A stretch of 64,000 nucleotides of DNA from Erinaceus europaeus (lineage: Eukaryota; Chordata; Mammalia; Eulipotyphla; Erinaceidae), in contig NC_080181.1 of NCBI RefSeq assembly GCF_950295315.1, positions 4,218,726 through 4,282,725 of the forward strand. The letters are read 5' to 3'. Below, one piece after another: positions 11,511-23,087 of the stretch. The notes under the pieces are model-generated. The model ran no database searches. It worked only from the letters and a program-made list of their open reading frames with translations, and was not told where the DNA came from. How positions within the stretch are numbered: the stretch's first letter is position 1; each line of letters begins with the position of its first letter. The position numbers and the translations under genes were made by a program.

Positions 11511-11514
11511 AAAT

Positions 11515-11770
11515 AAGAAAACTCAAAGCAGAACTTGGAGTGGATTTGGTGTATTGCACCAAAATAAAGGATGTTGGGGGTAGGGAGGAGGGTCAGTTCC
11601 TGGAACATGATGTCACAAGGCCTAGTGGAGGTTGAATTGTTCTGTGGGAAACTGAGAAATGTTACACCTGTACAAATTATTATATTTTATTTTATATTTT
11701 ACTGTATTTTATTGTTGACTATAAACTTAGTCCCTCCAATAAAAATGGAAAAAAATTTATTGAACTGACC
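11515..11770 (+). mobile_element. second type of L1 3' UTR, sense
   Basis: Starts AAGAAAACTCAAAGCAGAAC then TTGCACCAAAATAAAGG and ends near a CAATAAAA polyadenylation signal. The start matches the reverse complement of the 3' UTR beside ORF2 in the antisense L1 at 37236-38100, which supports the call. Confidence 0.65.
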
Positions 11771-12156
11771 AAGTCATTAACTTAATTGACTAAACATTTA
11801 GCATTACCAAAATCAAATATATACAATACATGAAATTAGCTTGCATGAAATTTTAATACATTTACAAGCAATATATATATATAGTAATAAGATAGTTAAA
11901 TCTCAGTAATTATGCTGAAATAAAAGATAGTAAAATTGTTTGATTTTGTTACATATATTTTCCTATGTGACTAAAAAGTTCAAGGTTTGTACCCTTAAAT
12001 TACACACAAAAGACTACTTCAACCCTTACTGTATTATCCACAATACATTTGTAACAAAAACATTAAATGCTTGATAATTTCTGAGCTTTTGCTTATCTGT
12101 AGATAGAGCTTGATATTCTTTCAAACCTTCACAAAGCAGTTTTAAAAGAGTTACAT
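11771..12156. other. AT-rich intronic sequence
   Basis: Contains a short TA run near 11870-11882; nothing else recognised. Confidence 0.5.
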
Positions 12157-12504
12157 TGGGGGCTGGGCGGTGGCACAGCATTAAGCAAGCACACACAGTG
12201 CAAAGTGCAAGGACCGGTGTAAGGATGCTGGTTCGAACCCTCTGCTCCCCACCTGAAGGGGGGGGGGTTGTTTCACAAGCAGTGAAGCAGGTCTGCAGGT
12301 GTCTATCTTCCTCTCCCCCCTGTGTCTTCCCCCCCTCCTCGAATTCTCTCTGTCCTATCCAGTAACAACGACAATAATGACAACAGCAGTGATAAACAAC
12401 AAGGACAACAAAATGGGAAAAATAGCCTCCAGGAGCAGTGGATTCGTAGTGCAGGCACCAAGTCCCAGCAATAACTCTAGAGGCAAAAAAAAAACAACAA
12501 AGGT
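12157..12504 (+). mobile_element. ERI-type SINE, sense, long-tail subtype
   Basis: Head GGCTGGGCGGTGGCACAGC, exact B box GGTTCGAACCC, CAA/GACAA repeats, tail GCCTCCAGGAGCAGTGGATT and CAGCAATAACTCTAGAGGC, then poly(A). The reverse strand stays open for 169 codons by chance; that is not a gene. Confidence 0.93.
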
Positions 12505-13239
12505 TGCTTTTATTTTTTTCTTGTTTGAGCTTCATTTTGTTGTTGAATATTTGTTATATTTGACTAGAAAGCAAAACTGTACTGTGAAGTTTTTTTTTCA
12601 TTTCTTTTGTTTGTTTTCTTTGCTGTACCTCATTTTATACGTGGAAAGCTAAATATCAGAAGTAGAGTCTTCTTTTTGGAATTTGCTTTTGAGCATCTAG
12701 ACATGGCAGAAAAGAAAGCATATAGAACAATACCTTAACCTGCTTTGCTTGTTTTCATTTGGGCCTTCCTCCTAGAATAGCTCCAAACTGATTGCTTTTT
12801 GTTGTTTAATTGAGTCTGGCCATTTCTCTCGAGTCCTTTTAAATTATCCATTTTCCCTCTCTATGAGATGCCCTATGCAAATATCATGATAAACAGGCAG
12901 GAGAGCACGATGCTTATCCCTTTGAGTTTTCTTGGACTCATGTTTCCACGTGGGGTTACTAAGACTCAGTCATTTGGTGAAGCTCTGGTTGAATTGTTAA
13001 GTTTGTAAATTAAAAGAACTTTCACATTTTTAGAGGTTTATTATCCATTTCTCCCCATAAGCTGTAATGTGCCAGAGAAATAACCTATTCTTTTTGACTG
13101 ATTCATAAAAGTACATGGTAAAAAGACATTCACATTAGACTTGAGTAGTTAATTGGGAATCCTGTTTTGCTAGAATATAGATTTAGAGGGCATGGAGTAA
13201 GACTTACCTAAGCTTCAATTTCCACTTTTTTAAAATTAG
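12505..13239. other. intronic sequence without recognisable features
   Basis: No repeat or gene signal recognised. Confidence 0.5.
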
Positions 13240-15260
13240 TGATATAATGATGATTGACCAGATTGTGATAAGAGGAGTTCAGTTCCATACAGTTCTCACA
13301 ACCAGAGTTCCATATCCCATCTACTCCATTGGAAGCTTTCCTATTCTTCTTTATCCCTCTGGCAGTAGGAACCCTAGGACATTATGGGGTATAGAGGGTA
13401 GAAGGTCTGGCTTCTGTAGTTGCTTCTCTGCTGAACATGAGCATAAGCAGGTCGATCTATACTCCCAGCCTGTCTCTATCTTTCCCTAGTTGGTCAGGGC
13501 TCTGAGAGGTGAGGCTCCAGTACACATTGATGAGGTCGTCTGCCCAGGGAAGTTGGGTTGGTGTAACAAGTAGCATCTGCAACTTGGTAGCTGAAAAGCA
13601 TTAAGATATAAAGCAGAACAAATTGTTTAATAATCAGAAACCTAAAGGCAAGAATATAGTAGATGAGATTTAGGGTCTCCATTTTGGAAAAGGCTACTAG
13701 GTCTATTTTATGTATATTCCAAGGGTCCTATGACTACTAATTTTTGCCTGAGCCCAGCAGCTAACATGCAGGTGGGCTAAAGATAATGTCTGGGGAGATG
13801 GTATCAGAGTTGGAAATAGGACTAGAAAGCTGAATCAGGTTAGGGAGTAGCTCCCACATATGGGAAAAGCATATAAATACCATTAACTAGGTCTGACCTA
13901 GGACCTATATCTATGCATATTGAGCACAGAAACCTGTGTAACCTCTGCATCCCTGTCATTCTGAGCTGTCGCATTCCATGGTCACAGCTCGGAACATTCT
14001 AGCCTGCACCCATTTCAGGACCAGTCTTCCTCCTTTAGTGGCAGAGTATGTTGACCTAGCTACCATTCGGAGAGTGGGCAGTTTCTACCACTGTTGTTCT
14101 CCATTGAGGGCAAGGTCCTGTAGAGGCCCACAAGAGAGTTTATGATGTTGTTCCTGATGGAGATGACCAGTGATTGTGGAGAGAGGGATCTGCTAGAGGT
14201 CTGGGTCCCTCATATCTATGTGGGAATCCCAAGATTTCCTTACTAGGGGCCCGTATGAAGGCCTCGTAATGACCAAAAGGGCCATTAATCGAGTGTGCCA
14301 GTCTCTTGTCCTTATTTAGCTTTTGTTGTCCTTACTTAATCTGACATGGTTAGAGTTAATGTGATTGTGGGAAGTGAAATAGGAAGTAGGTGAGGAGATA
14401 TTTGTTGTCCTTACTTAATCTGACACAGAGTGATTGTGGGAAGTGAAATAGGAAGTAGGTGAGGAGGTGTTAGGTCTAGATCTAAGTAGAAACTATTTGG
14501 TCAAGTACGTTACGGTGTCTTTTTTAGGACTTTCTACTTGCTTGTTGCACTTACTGAGTCACTGCTGATTATTGCACACTTTTATTTTAAGGCATATTTT
14601 TTCTCCCTAACTTATGGATACATGTGCACATGTGCCCTATCGCCTGGGCCCTGGTCTATATCTAGGTTCTATAACTTTGTTAGGAAGTTACAAATGGAAC
14701 TAACCACCCAAAATGGAACCAAGGACTCCTATAACGTAGAAAAGATAGCACCAGAGTTTTGGAGCTGGAGGGTTGACATCGCAGACCTGGTGTCTCTGGA
14801 CACAGCCTGAAGTGAAATATGTCCAGGGTGGTACAGGGTGTGTTGATTTGTTTGAGATCAGCAGTTGTAGTGTCAAATGGTGTGGGTCAAGAGAAGCATG
14901 AAGGATAATGAGTAAAGCCCCAGAGGTTCCAGGACTGGGAGAAATACGGATTTTATAGAAAATGGGGATGGTTCCTTGCTGTCACAGTTTTTTAGAATGC
15001 AATAGATAGTTAATATTATAGCCAAGTTATTTGGGGACTTGGTTTACGTTGAAAATCCCATGATTAGGATTTACTGAACCATACAAGACCTTACCATGAT
15101 TTATTTCATTTAATTATATCTTATATACTGACAAGACCAGTTGCTTCTGGTCTCCCTGGTCTAAGATTATAGATGATTTAATGTTTCAAAAAATTATTAT
15201 TAGAAATGCATTAATAATTTAAGCCCAGTGTGAAAATTCAATCAGTTTATTCTTTCCCCA
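13240..15260 (-). mobile_element. L1-tailed long element, longest copy (~2 kb), antisense
   Basis: On the minus strand its 3' end (13240-13560) is an L1-type tail: GGTCGATC..ACTCCCAGCC reversed, CCCTAGT..GGTCAGGGC, CATTGATGAGGTCGTCTGCC. The remaining ~1.7 kb (13560-15260) is not recognisable ORF1 or ORF2. It aligns by eye with 35451-37235 over most of its length, and partly with 23088-23760, 42895-43757 and 48381-48916. A 79-bp tandem duplication lies at 14322-14472. No long reading frame was found. It could be an unusually long L1 3' UTR or a non-autonomous passenger using an L1 tail. Confidence 0.75.
14322..14472. repeat. tandem duplication, ~79-bp unit
   Basis: Both units start TTTGTTGTCCTTACTTAATC and share GTGATTGTGGGAAGTGAAAT; the second is ~10 bp shorter in the middle. 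It lies inside the L1-tailed element and is absent from the 35.5 kb copy. Confidence 0.85.
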
Positions 15261-15466
15261 AGGCTTTTAAAAGAAGTTTTCTTAACAAAGGCATTTTCTC
15301 TAATTCTTCAGGACCCTTTTCTCTTTTTCAAGTATTTGTGTTAGGTAGAGAATAAATAGGTATTATTTAGCATTTCTGATTGCACAAGCCAGAATTCTAC
15401 TCCAAATAAGTTTAATTCAAACAGGGATTGTATCAGCTCTAGCATAATCATTAAAATAAATATAAA

Positions 15467-15770
15467 TGGGAGGTAGGTAATGGTTCACCTGGGTAAGCAC
15501 ACATAATACTGTTCACAAGGACCTGGGCTTGAGTCCTTGCTTCCTACCTGAAGGAGGGATGCTTCACAAGCAGTGAAGCAGACCTGCAGGTGTCTGTCTA
15601 GTTGTATGTCTCTGTTCCTCCTTCTCTCCCCCACCCCCAATTTCTGTCTGTGATACCAAATAAAATAGGAAAAAACAAAAGGGAAATATGGCCAATGGAA
15701 GTGATGAATTTATACTGCTGGTACCAAGCCTGAGCAATAACCCCGGTGGCAATTAAAAAAAAAAAAAAGA
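15467..15770 (+). mobile_element. ERI-type SINE, sense, diverged
   Basis: Head with ATGGTTCACCTGGGTAAGCA, B-box-like GGCTTGAGTCC, CACAAGCAGTGAAGCAGACC, tail GAGCAATAACCCCGGTGGC and poly(A). Confidence 0.85.
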
Positions 15771-15779
15771 ATAAGAAAG

Positions 15780-16479
15780 AGAGCAAGAAAGTGTTTTAAC
15801 TCCTAGTGTCAGGGCCAGAAAGAACCAACTGTCACCAGAAATGTGATCTTGAGAAGTAAGATATACAGACTGTTCTTAGAGTAATTGCTCATTTTCATAA
15901 TTCTACATGTATATGTTGGTTGCAAATATGCAATAAAATAATATATGTAAAGAGCTACATAACCTACACATAGCACATAGCAACCTGCATAGAGTACCAG
16001 CCAGCCAGTGAGGAGTCCATGTTCGGTGGTCATGATGATATTCTCACATCACTTTTTATTATTATTAGTTATGCTCAACTGTGCAAGAATGCCTTTTTTT
16101 CTGTCCCCTTTCATATCTCCATTTAAATGATCTGCTCTTGTCTAATTCTCCTCACTTACTCTATCCACTGCAGGTCAGTCATTTCTGGTGTCTCATCCTT
16201 CCTACTTGAGGAAAGTGAATGTGGCAGTCCTTGCATCATTTCTGTATTTCTCAGAAGCTAGTATTATCATTCTTTGTTTTCAAGGAAATGCATGTGGGAA
16301 GGTAGTTTTTCATCCTACTTAATATAAATCTTATTATAGAGAATTAGAAATGAATATATATATGTATTACCTTTATTTAGTAATTTTAATTAAGGCTCTC
16401 TACAGAAGAACTGATGTTTGAATCACTAATAACTTACTCCATTTTGTAGCACTTATTAAATATGGACTTTAATTATCTT
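15780..16479. other. intronic sequence without recognisable features
   Basis: AT-rich; no family recognised. Confidence 0.45.
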
Positions 16480-17130
16480 AATTAAGGTACAGCTGATATA
16501 TAAAGAGCGTCAGCAGTTTTGTGTTTGATTCAATGAGCTTTGAGTCAGAACTAGTAATGATACAGCAGACTCCCATTACCACATAAAGTTCAGTAATAAC
16601 TCTTCCCAGTCAATATCCTCTTCGAATTCCCAATCCTAGAATCCACTGATCTGCACTCTGTCCTTCAATTTTGTCTTATAAGGAGCTATTTTTATTTAAT
16701 TTATTTATAAAATAAGAAATAGAAAATATCAACAAAACCATAGGATAAGAGGGATAAAATTCACACATTTCCCACCACCAGAGTTCTATATCCCATCCCC
16801 TCCACTGGAAACTTTCCTGTTCTTTATCTCTGGGAGTATAAGGAAATCTTTTAAATGAAATCAGACATCATGTCATCTTTTGATTCTGGCTTCTTTCACT
16901 TACCATAATGTTTTTTGAAATGTATCTGTTACAGAATTAGTTTTCTTTTAGCTGCTTAATTTATAATATTGTCTCAGTGTATCACAGTTTGTTTTTCCAT
17001 TCAGTTGTTGATAATGGAATGTTCAAATAGTTAGGCTGTCATGACTAAATCTGCCATGAGCATGGGAGTATAAAAATTTGAAGAACATATCTTTGAGTGA
17101 TTTAAAATTTTTATATTATAGGTGCATATA
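16480..17130 (-). mobile_element. ancient L1 3' UTR, antisense, interrupted
   Basis: It follows the well-known old-L1 antisense order: CAATATCCTCTTC, ATCCACTGATCTGCACTC, then after the interruption TTTTGATTCTGGCTTCTTTC, CACTTACCATAATGTTTTTT and TCCATTCAGTTGTTGATAAT. The insert is 16685-16836. Confidence 0.75.
16685..16836 (-). mobile_element. short L1-type 3' tail inserted in an old L1, antisense
   Basis: A T/A-rich start, then AACCATAGGATAAGAGGG, CCCACCACCAGAGTTC and CTTTATCTCTGGGAGTAT. An 8-bp repeat TATAAGGA flanks it (16677-16684 and 16837-16844). Strongly 5' truncated. Confidence 0.8.
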
Positions 17131-17534
17131 CAATATTTATTTTTCCCCAGGATTGTAACCATTGTAACTGTGTGTGTTTCTGTGCAGCATTTGCAAAGTT
17201 CTGTGTGTTGCTATCATTCTATGCTTGAAAATCTATACATAGTTAACATGTTAGTATAGTTTGTCTGCTTCCTTCTGGAATGATGTTTACATTTTTTTTC
17301 CTGTAAATATGAAGTCTTATAGCACACATAATTCCTTCCTTTCAAGTTAAGATTTTTTTCAGTTTCTACTAAAAGCCAGGTAGAGAATGATTGTCTAATA
17401 AAATGATCATGCAAATTAGTAGTGGTTACATTACTTTTTTTCTTTGCTCTATTTGAAGAGTGTTTCTCTCTTTTATATTTGTATTAGGGAAATAATTACT
17501 TATATGACACTTGTCATGTCAGTACTTTCTGAAT
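17131..17534. other. intronic sequence without recognisable features
   Basis: No repeat or gene signal recognised. Confidence 0.45.
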
Positions 17535-17770
17535 TTAATAATTTTATTTATTTATTGCCACCAGAGTTTTTTGTGTAAGCTCAATGGACGAGGACTCACC
17601 ATTTCTTGATTTCTTTTTACTTTTATTTTTTTCTAGAGCATAAGAGAGAGGGAGAGAGAGACTGAGGGAAGGAGAGAAGAGAGAGAGAAGTACTACTATA
17701 CCTTTCCCTTAGCAACCTGGGACTTGAACCTAGGGCTCTGAGTTTTCTAATAGGTGTCTGCATACCAGTC
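17535..17770 (-). mobile_element. older SINE, antisense
   Basis: TTTATTTATTGCCACCAGAG tail, GA-rich block and reverse B-box-like GACTTGAACCTAGGG. Confidence 0.65.
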
Positions 17771-17779
17771 CTTCCTAAC

Positions 17780-18045
17780 ACAAACCAAGGTCCTTCTCCA
17801 CCAAGGTGTACTGGGTTCCTAATTCCCACTCAAACTCCTTCCCCCATCCCCACCCCAGTTCTTGTTCTTGCTGCTACAGGCCACGGTTCATCTACGCTTC
17901 ACCCTGTGTGTTCCCTTCAGAACACCTTGTGCTCTTAAGTTCCGTCTGTAATCGAGTTCACTCAGCATTTATTCTTCTTCTGGCTTATCTCACCATAATT
18001 CCTTCTATCCAAGATGAAGCAAAGGAGATAGTTTCATTATTGAAG
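17780..18045 (-). mobile_element. L1 fragment spanning the ORF2 end, antisense
   Basis: CTCACCATAATTCCTTCTAT and CCAAGATGAAGCAAAGGAGA match the reverse of the L1 segment around the ORF2 stop; compare 37530-37590. Confidence 0.6.
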
Positions 18046-18084
18046 AATGTTTTTCTTAACCTGGTTAGGTTAGCTATATTTGTA

Positions 18085-18700
18085 TACTTTATTTTTATAT
18101 TATATCATTTTTATTATTTTTATATTACAGAATTCCATGTCAACAGGGGTTTGAGTCCACACCATTCCCACCACCAGAGTTCTGAATCTTCACTCTCCCC
18201 ACTGCAGTCCACCACAGTTCCCCCAAAATTGCAGACATGAGCCAACCATCTTCTCTACAACTATCTGTCCACATTTACACATACTTGCCCCTTCTTTTCC
18301 TGATTCAATCCTCTCTTTCCTTCTAAGCCACTCATAGCATAGTAGCTACCTCCATATGCCCCTCTCCTTTTCCTCCCCTCTCTCTGGGTGCTGATGGAGC
18401 TGGAGTGCAGAGTCCTCTTATCTTCCTCCTATCACTTCTCCCCTGCTGGGAGTATGGATCAAGGTTGTTCATGGGGAGCAGAAGGTAGGAGTTCTGGCTT
18501 CTGTAGCTGCTTCTCTGCTGAGCATGGGCGTTAACAGGTTGATCCATACCCCAGCCTATTTCTGTCTTTCCCTAGTGGACCAGAGCTCTGGAGATGTGAG
18601 GGTCCAGGACACATTGGTGAGGTCATCTGGCCAGAGAAATCAGGGTGCAGTCATGGTAGTATCTGCAGCAGAGGCTGTGTGTGGACCCACTTTCATCCTG
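18085..18700 (-). mobile_element. L1-type 3' tail, long variant (B), antisense
   Basis: Starts AATTCCATGTCAACAGGGGT, then CCACCACCAGAGTTCTGAAT, an extra ~200 bp absent from the short variant (TTGCAGACATGAGCC to TGATGGAGCTGGAGTGC), then the shared part CTGGCTTCTGTAGCTGC and CCCTAGTGGACCAGAGCTC. Similar copies: 28318-28900, 38643-39556, 42755-44070, 51835-52296. Confidence 0.8.
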
Positions 18701-19280
18701 CCTATCTGAAGTCCAGTCCCCTGTCAGCTCTGGAAAGGACATTCATTCATGGCTTCTCCCTCACCTGTGCTCTGACTTCTCTTCTCTTATTTATCCTTCC
18801 ATCAGGAAGAGGATTTTCACCTCTCAGTCAAACCTATTCAAGAAAGATGCTTTGTAAAAAAAAAAAAAAAAAAAAAGTGGATCTGGTTTCACAGCTCCTT
18901 GATTTCATTAACATTAGGAAAACACAATTTATATGTTTACCTTCTGCTAAAAAGGTTAGTGGAGATTAGCAGTTTTTTTCCCCACAAAAGGATAGTAAGT
19001 AGCAGGGAATGATGAAGTAAATATTCTGCTACTCTTCTGCTACTCTGCTTTAGGATCTTGCTAGACACTACCTTTTATTGAGACTACTGACTCACTTAAA
19101 GTACAGTGAGCATGTTGTCCACACCTATATGCAGTTGATTGTCTCTTGGGGATTTTAGCTTCATGAAATGTCCTGCTGCTATGGTGTATGTAGTCTGCAT
19201 TTCTTAACGATAATAGGAAAGAGATAAACAGTATCCAGCTAATCTCCCCAATGGCTTTCCCTTTTTCTTTTTCTTTCTTA
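18701..19280. other. intronic sequence with poly(A) and one copy of a 36-bp direct repeat
   Basis: An A run of about 20 bases lies near 18857-18877. The rest is unique except the 36-bp repeat at 19047-19082. Confidence 0.5.
19047..19082 (+). repeat. 36-bp exact direct repeat, copy 1
   Basis: Runs from GCTTTAGGATCTTGCTAG to CCTTTTATTGAG. Identical to 22195-22230, with unrelated flanks. Confidence 0.95.
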
Positions 19281-19560
19281 GAACCTCATCCCACTAGGGA
19301 AAGAGAGAGGCAGGCTGGGAGTATGGATCGGCCAGTCAACGCCCATGTTCAGCGGGGAAGCAATTACAGAAGCCAGACCTTCCACCTTCTGCAACCCACA
19401 ATGACCTTGGGTCCATGCTCCCAGAGGGATAGAGAATGGGAAAGCTATCAGGGGAGGAGGTGGGGTATGGAGTCTGGTGGTGGGATTGTGTGGAGTTGTA
19501 CCCCTCTTATCCTATGGTTTTGTAGTGTTTCCTTTTTATAAATAAATAATAAAAAAGAAG
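19281..19560 (+). mobile_element. L1-type 3' tail, short variant (A), sense
   Basis: CCTCATCCCACTAGGGAAAG, CAATTACAGAAGCCAGACCT, GGTGGTGGGATTGTGTGGAG and TACCCCTCTTATCC, then an A-rich end. 5' truncated to the tail alone. Confidence 0.88.
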
Positions 19561-20929
19561 GACACTTAAGTTTTTAACAAGGAACATTCTCAGACCAGAA
19601 AAAAGAAATCCAGACATATCATAGTGAAAGGGTTCTATGTGAACCTTATTTAAAAGTCAACCCAATATTAAATACCATTGACTTCTCTCTCTAGTTTGTG
19701 GTTGGTTAACATCTGAGCCAGGTTTAAGTCTTACGGAGGCTGGGAGTGTCTGGGAGTGACAGTCACTGAAAAGCAGGCAGGCAGGTGTGACTTAAGAGTG
19801 AAGCAGGCAGAAGCTTACCCATTACTGTCATTGTCTCAGCACAGAAATAAGCGGAGCAGTGTCTTCTGGAAGGGAGATCTGTTGTCTTAAGTTTGAGGTT
19901 CTTAAGGTGAGGAAGAGATACATTGTAGATACCTTTCCTTTCCTTAGCTAGCACACACATTAATAATTATAATGATAAAATCCTTACCACATGAGAGAGC
20001 TGTGCTCAGGCATAGATTAATTAACACAATCATATAAAATTTGTCTTCAAATTCTTGTTTTTCAGGTGAAAATATCAACAAGAGAAAGAATTCTTTAGCT
20101 AATTCAATGGTTTTTAAAAATGTACTTGTGTATTTAAAATAGCCTTTTCAGTTTTTTTTTTTTTAATGTCTTGTTAAGCAGATTCTGTTAGCCACATGAA
20201 AACATAATAGGCAGTGAGAATCTGATTAGAACATGCCCATGTCTGATGGGGAGAGAGCAAGTCAGCTGCTTGGAGCTGCAGTTCCATGATAGCATTGCAA
20301 AGTCAGTCTGGAGGTTGGTGATATAAATGCTTTCTCTTATGCTCTTCTTATATATTGCAAAAAAAAAAAAAAAAGCATTAAACTAACAAGCATCGGGAAT
20401 GAGTGCCCTTAGACATGGCGGATCATTCATTGGAACTGTTCTTCCCCTGAGGGAGAGTGGAAATCTGGAGAGAAAGAAGTGGCTGACCTCATCCAATTAG
20501 CACAGTCCAGAGGCGGGCAGCAAAGCAGGCAGTGACAGGGCTGTGTTCCTGGGCTGCGGGCCAGGTTATGTCAACAAGGATCATTCTGGGTGCTATTTCT
20601 GTGGCTCTATATTGGACACAAGAGAAAATCAGGGGGTAAGATAAGGTGGAACTGTGGACTTTTAAAATATTTGCTTGAGACATTGCTTTTTCCCTTAGGT
20701 TATACGCTTTTCCTGAGCCTGTGTATAGCTGTAGTGTGAAGTTTAAAAACCAGTCAGAAAGATAGGAAAGTATTCTACTAACCAGTGCTACTCCTCCAGT
20801 GAGCTAGGTACCCCTCCCAGTCACAGTGCTTCCACCTAAAGTTTAACTTTGTGCATGCCTCTAGTCCAGAAATTGAATCAGAAGGTACTAAATTGTGGAG
20901 TTGAGCTTCAAGGGAAAGACGTGATTATT
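19561..20929. other. intronic sequence without recognisable features
   Basis: T and A runs at ~20152-20165 and ~20360-20374; no named repeat or gene. Confidence 0.45.
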
Positions 20930-21186
20930 TTTCATTTATTTGTCTTGCTACCACAGTTATCACTGGGGCATTGTGCCTGTGAAACTCCACCATTCCTTGT
21001 GACCATGGAGTTTTCTGAGAGAGAAAGGGAGAGGGAGGGAGAGGACAGACACTCTGGTACTGTTCCTCTGTTTCTGAATGTCCCCCTTGCAGGCAGGTAC
21101 TCCCATGTAGTGGCTCAGGCCCCAAACCCAGTTCCTCGTGCATAATAACAGGTGCACTCTACTGGGTGAGCCACCTCCTGACCCCC
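20930..21186 (-). mobile_element. older SINE, antisense
   Basis: GTTATCACTGGGGCATTGTG tail, GA-rich block, CTTGCAGGCAGGTACTCCC and a decayed head ending GAGCCACCTCCTGACCCCC. Confidence 0.7.
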
Positions 21187-22522
21187 TCATATTCCGCATC
21201 TTTTCTTGTGTTTAATAACATAATTAGAGTTCCCAAAGCCTTATTAAAGATGCAGAAGTGTTAATATCTTATAAGTAGGTTCTAAAACTTTTAAAAAATA
21301 AATGTGGAGGAATCAACCAAGAGTTCAGATTTTGCTTTTGTGGAGGATTCTGTGTGATTTACACTCATGTGAGCTTGCACATCTGCAGTAGCCGATGCCA
21401 CCTATTCTCCTGTTTGAGACAGGTCCTTGCAGTTTGACTGAGTCCTGAATTCTGTTTGCACCTGCAATCATACCATTTTCTCTGTGTCTTCTACTGAACA
21501 CACATCTTCCTTTTATCAGTCTATAGTTTTAACTGTATAAATTTGATATAGTCCATTCCATTATTGTACTTAGTATGAAATACTTAGAAAAATGTCTGGA
21601 ACAGAGTACTTGATGTATTCCCAGTTATTAAAACTACACACCATGTAAGAGAAAAATGCCATTCTTTGAAACAGTTGTCATTTATATGTCCTTGCTAAAT
21701 CAAGATATTTGTTAGGAAGTCACAGAAGCTAGCAATAGCTCTGAATTATCTTAAGCCTAGCCAGGTGAGAGAAAATAGATTAGTCCCTCAATGTCAGTTA
21801 AGATAATCTTGGAACTTTTGATTTAATGTACAGTTTGTCTATACAGTCTCAAGACTGCCTCAGATATCTTTGTAGCTAAAACATATTCTAAATTAATAAC
21901 ACTAACTTTGCTTAGACATCGCTTCTGAGGAACCAAACATGCCATATACTTTTCTTAAGTCATCTCTAACTTCTGAAAACTTATGTAATAGAATTCATTT
22001 TTAAAATAGGACAATGAAGACTAACGTCAATTTAATAACTTGTCCACCTTACTGAGTGACTTAGGCAAATTACTGAGTGATATAAAGATTAAGTGGTGGA
22101 TAGGTTTTAAAATTTATAAGCTAGATATCTAGTGAAAGAAAATAATCTGTCTTGATCTGAATTGGCAAGCACAGACTTGACTCGAGATGGAGAGGCTTTA
22201 GGATCTTGCTAGACACTACCTTTTATTGAGCTAATGCAATGGCCATCCAATATTTATAGAGTAAGTGTTGCATCTTAAAAACTAAAAAATGAGATGTTAT
22301 ATGTGGTGACAAAAATATTTTCAAATGCTGATTTAATAATCTGAAAATTTCTCTAATAGTCTAAGTAGGTGATTTCTTTCTTTTCAGTCTAGCTCCAACT
22401 GCAAGTCGGAGTTTACATTTGGGTTCTGCTTCCACTGTTTAGAACAAGTCTATATGGGCAGTAACTGCTGTTCCTCCTTCAGTCTCCTGCTCCTCTTCCT
22501 CCTCCTCTGCTTTTTCCTCTCC
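21187..22522. other. intronic sequence with one copy of the 36-bp repeat
   Basis: Mostly unique. A weak MIR-like stretch may lie near 22010-22080; I am not confident of it. Confidence 0.4.
22195..22230 (+). repeat. 36-bp exact direct repeat, copy 2
   Basis: Identical to 19047-19082 over 36 bases, then diverges at once on both sides. Confidence 0.95.
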
Positions 22523-22763
22523 TTTTTTTTTTTTTTTTTTTTTTTTGGTTCCTACCAGGTATTTGTTATGCCTGTGTAACCCCACTGATTCTGGGAGACC
22601 CTTTTTCCTTTTACTTCCAGATAAAGAGAGAGGGCAGAGGGAGTGAGACAGCAACATTCTATCACTCGTGAAGCTTCCTGTGCACATAGTACTTGCAGGT
22701 GGTGTTAGGGACTCTTCTTGCATGGTAAAGTGTGTGATCGACCCAGTGAGCTATCCTGCTCTC
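22523..22763 (-). mobile_element. older SINE with 24-nt oligo-T, antisense
   Basis: The T run at 22523-22546 is the poly(A) tail on the other strand, followed by a GA block, ACTTGCAGGTGGTG and a degraded head. Confidence 0.7.
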
Positions 22764-22839
22764 CTCCCCCTGTTTGGCCTTCATTTTTAATGTAATAAGC
22801 AATTCTAGAATTGCTTGTCATTTTTTCTGCTAATACTTA

Positions 22840-23087
22840 CTCATTTTTTATTGTTTTTATTGAAAGTTAACAGTTTACAGTGCAGTTATTGACACATGGG
22901 TACGATTTCCCATGCCCCTATGCAGGTTCTCAACAGAGCACTCACCCACAGTCTAGGTCCTTCTGCATCATCATGCTCCAGAATTCTAGAGTTCTCTTCA
23001 GTTCCTCTCTTCCCATCCTTCCCCAGAGGCCTTTGCTTTGCTGCAATATACCATTCTCAGTCCAAGTTTCACATACCATTGTTTTTT
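22840..23087 (-). mobile_element. possible L1-like 3' UTR variant, antisense
   Basis: Begins with a T-rich end and reads AACAGTTTACAGTGCAGTTA, GACACATGGGTACGATTTCC. It has the layout of a retroposon end but I recognise the family only vaguely. The insertion at 23088 lies immediately downstream. Confidence 0.4.

Noticed and set aside
12026..12535. 169-codon open frame on the minus strand
   Set aside because: Reverse strand of the sense SINE at 12157-12504 plus flanks.
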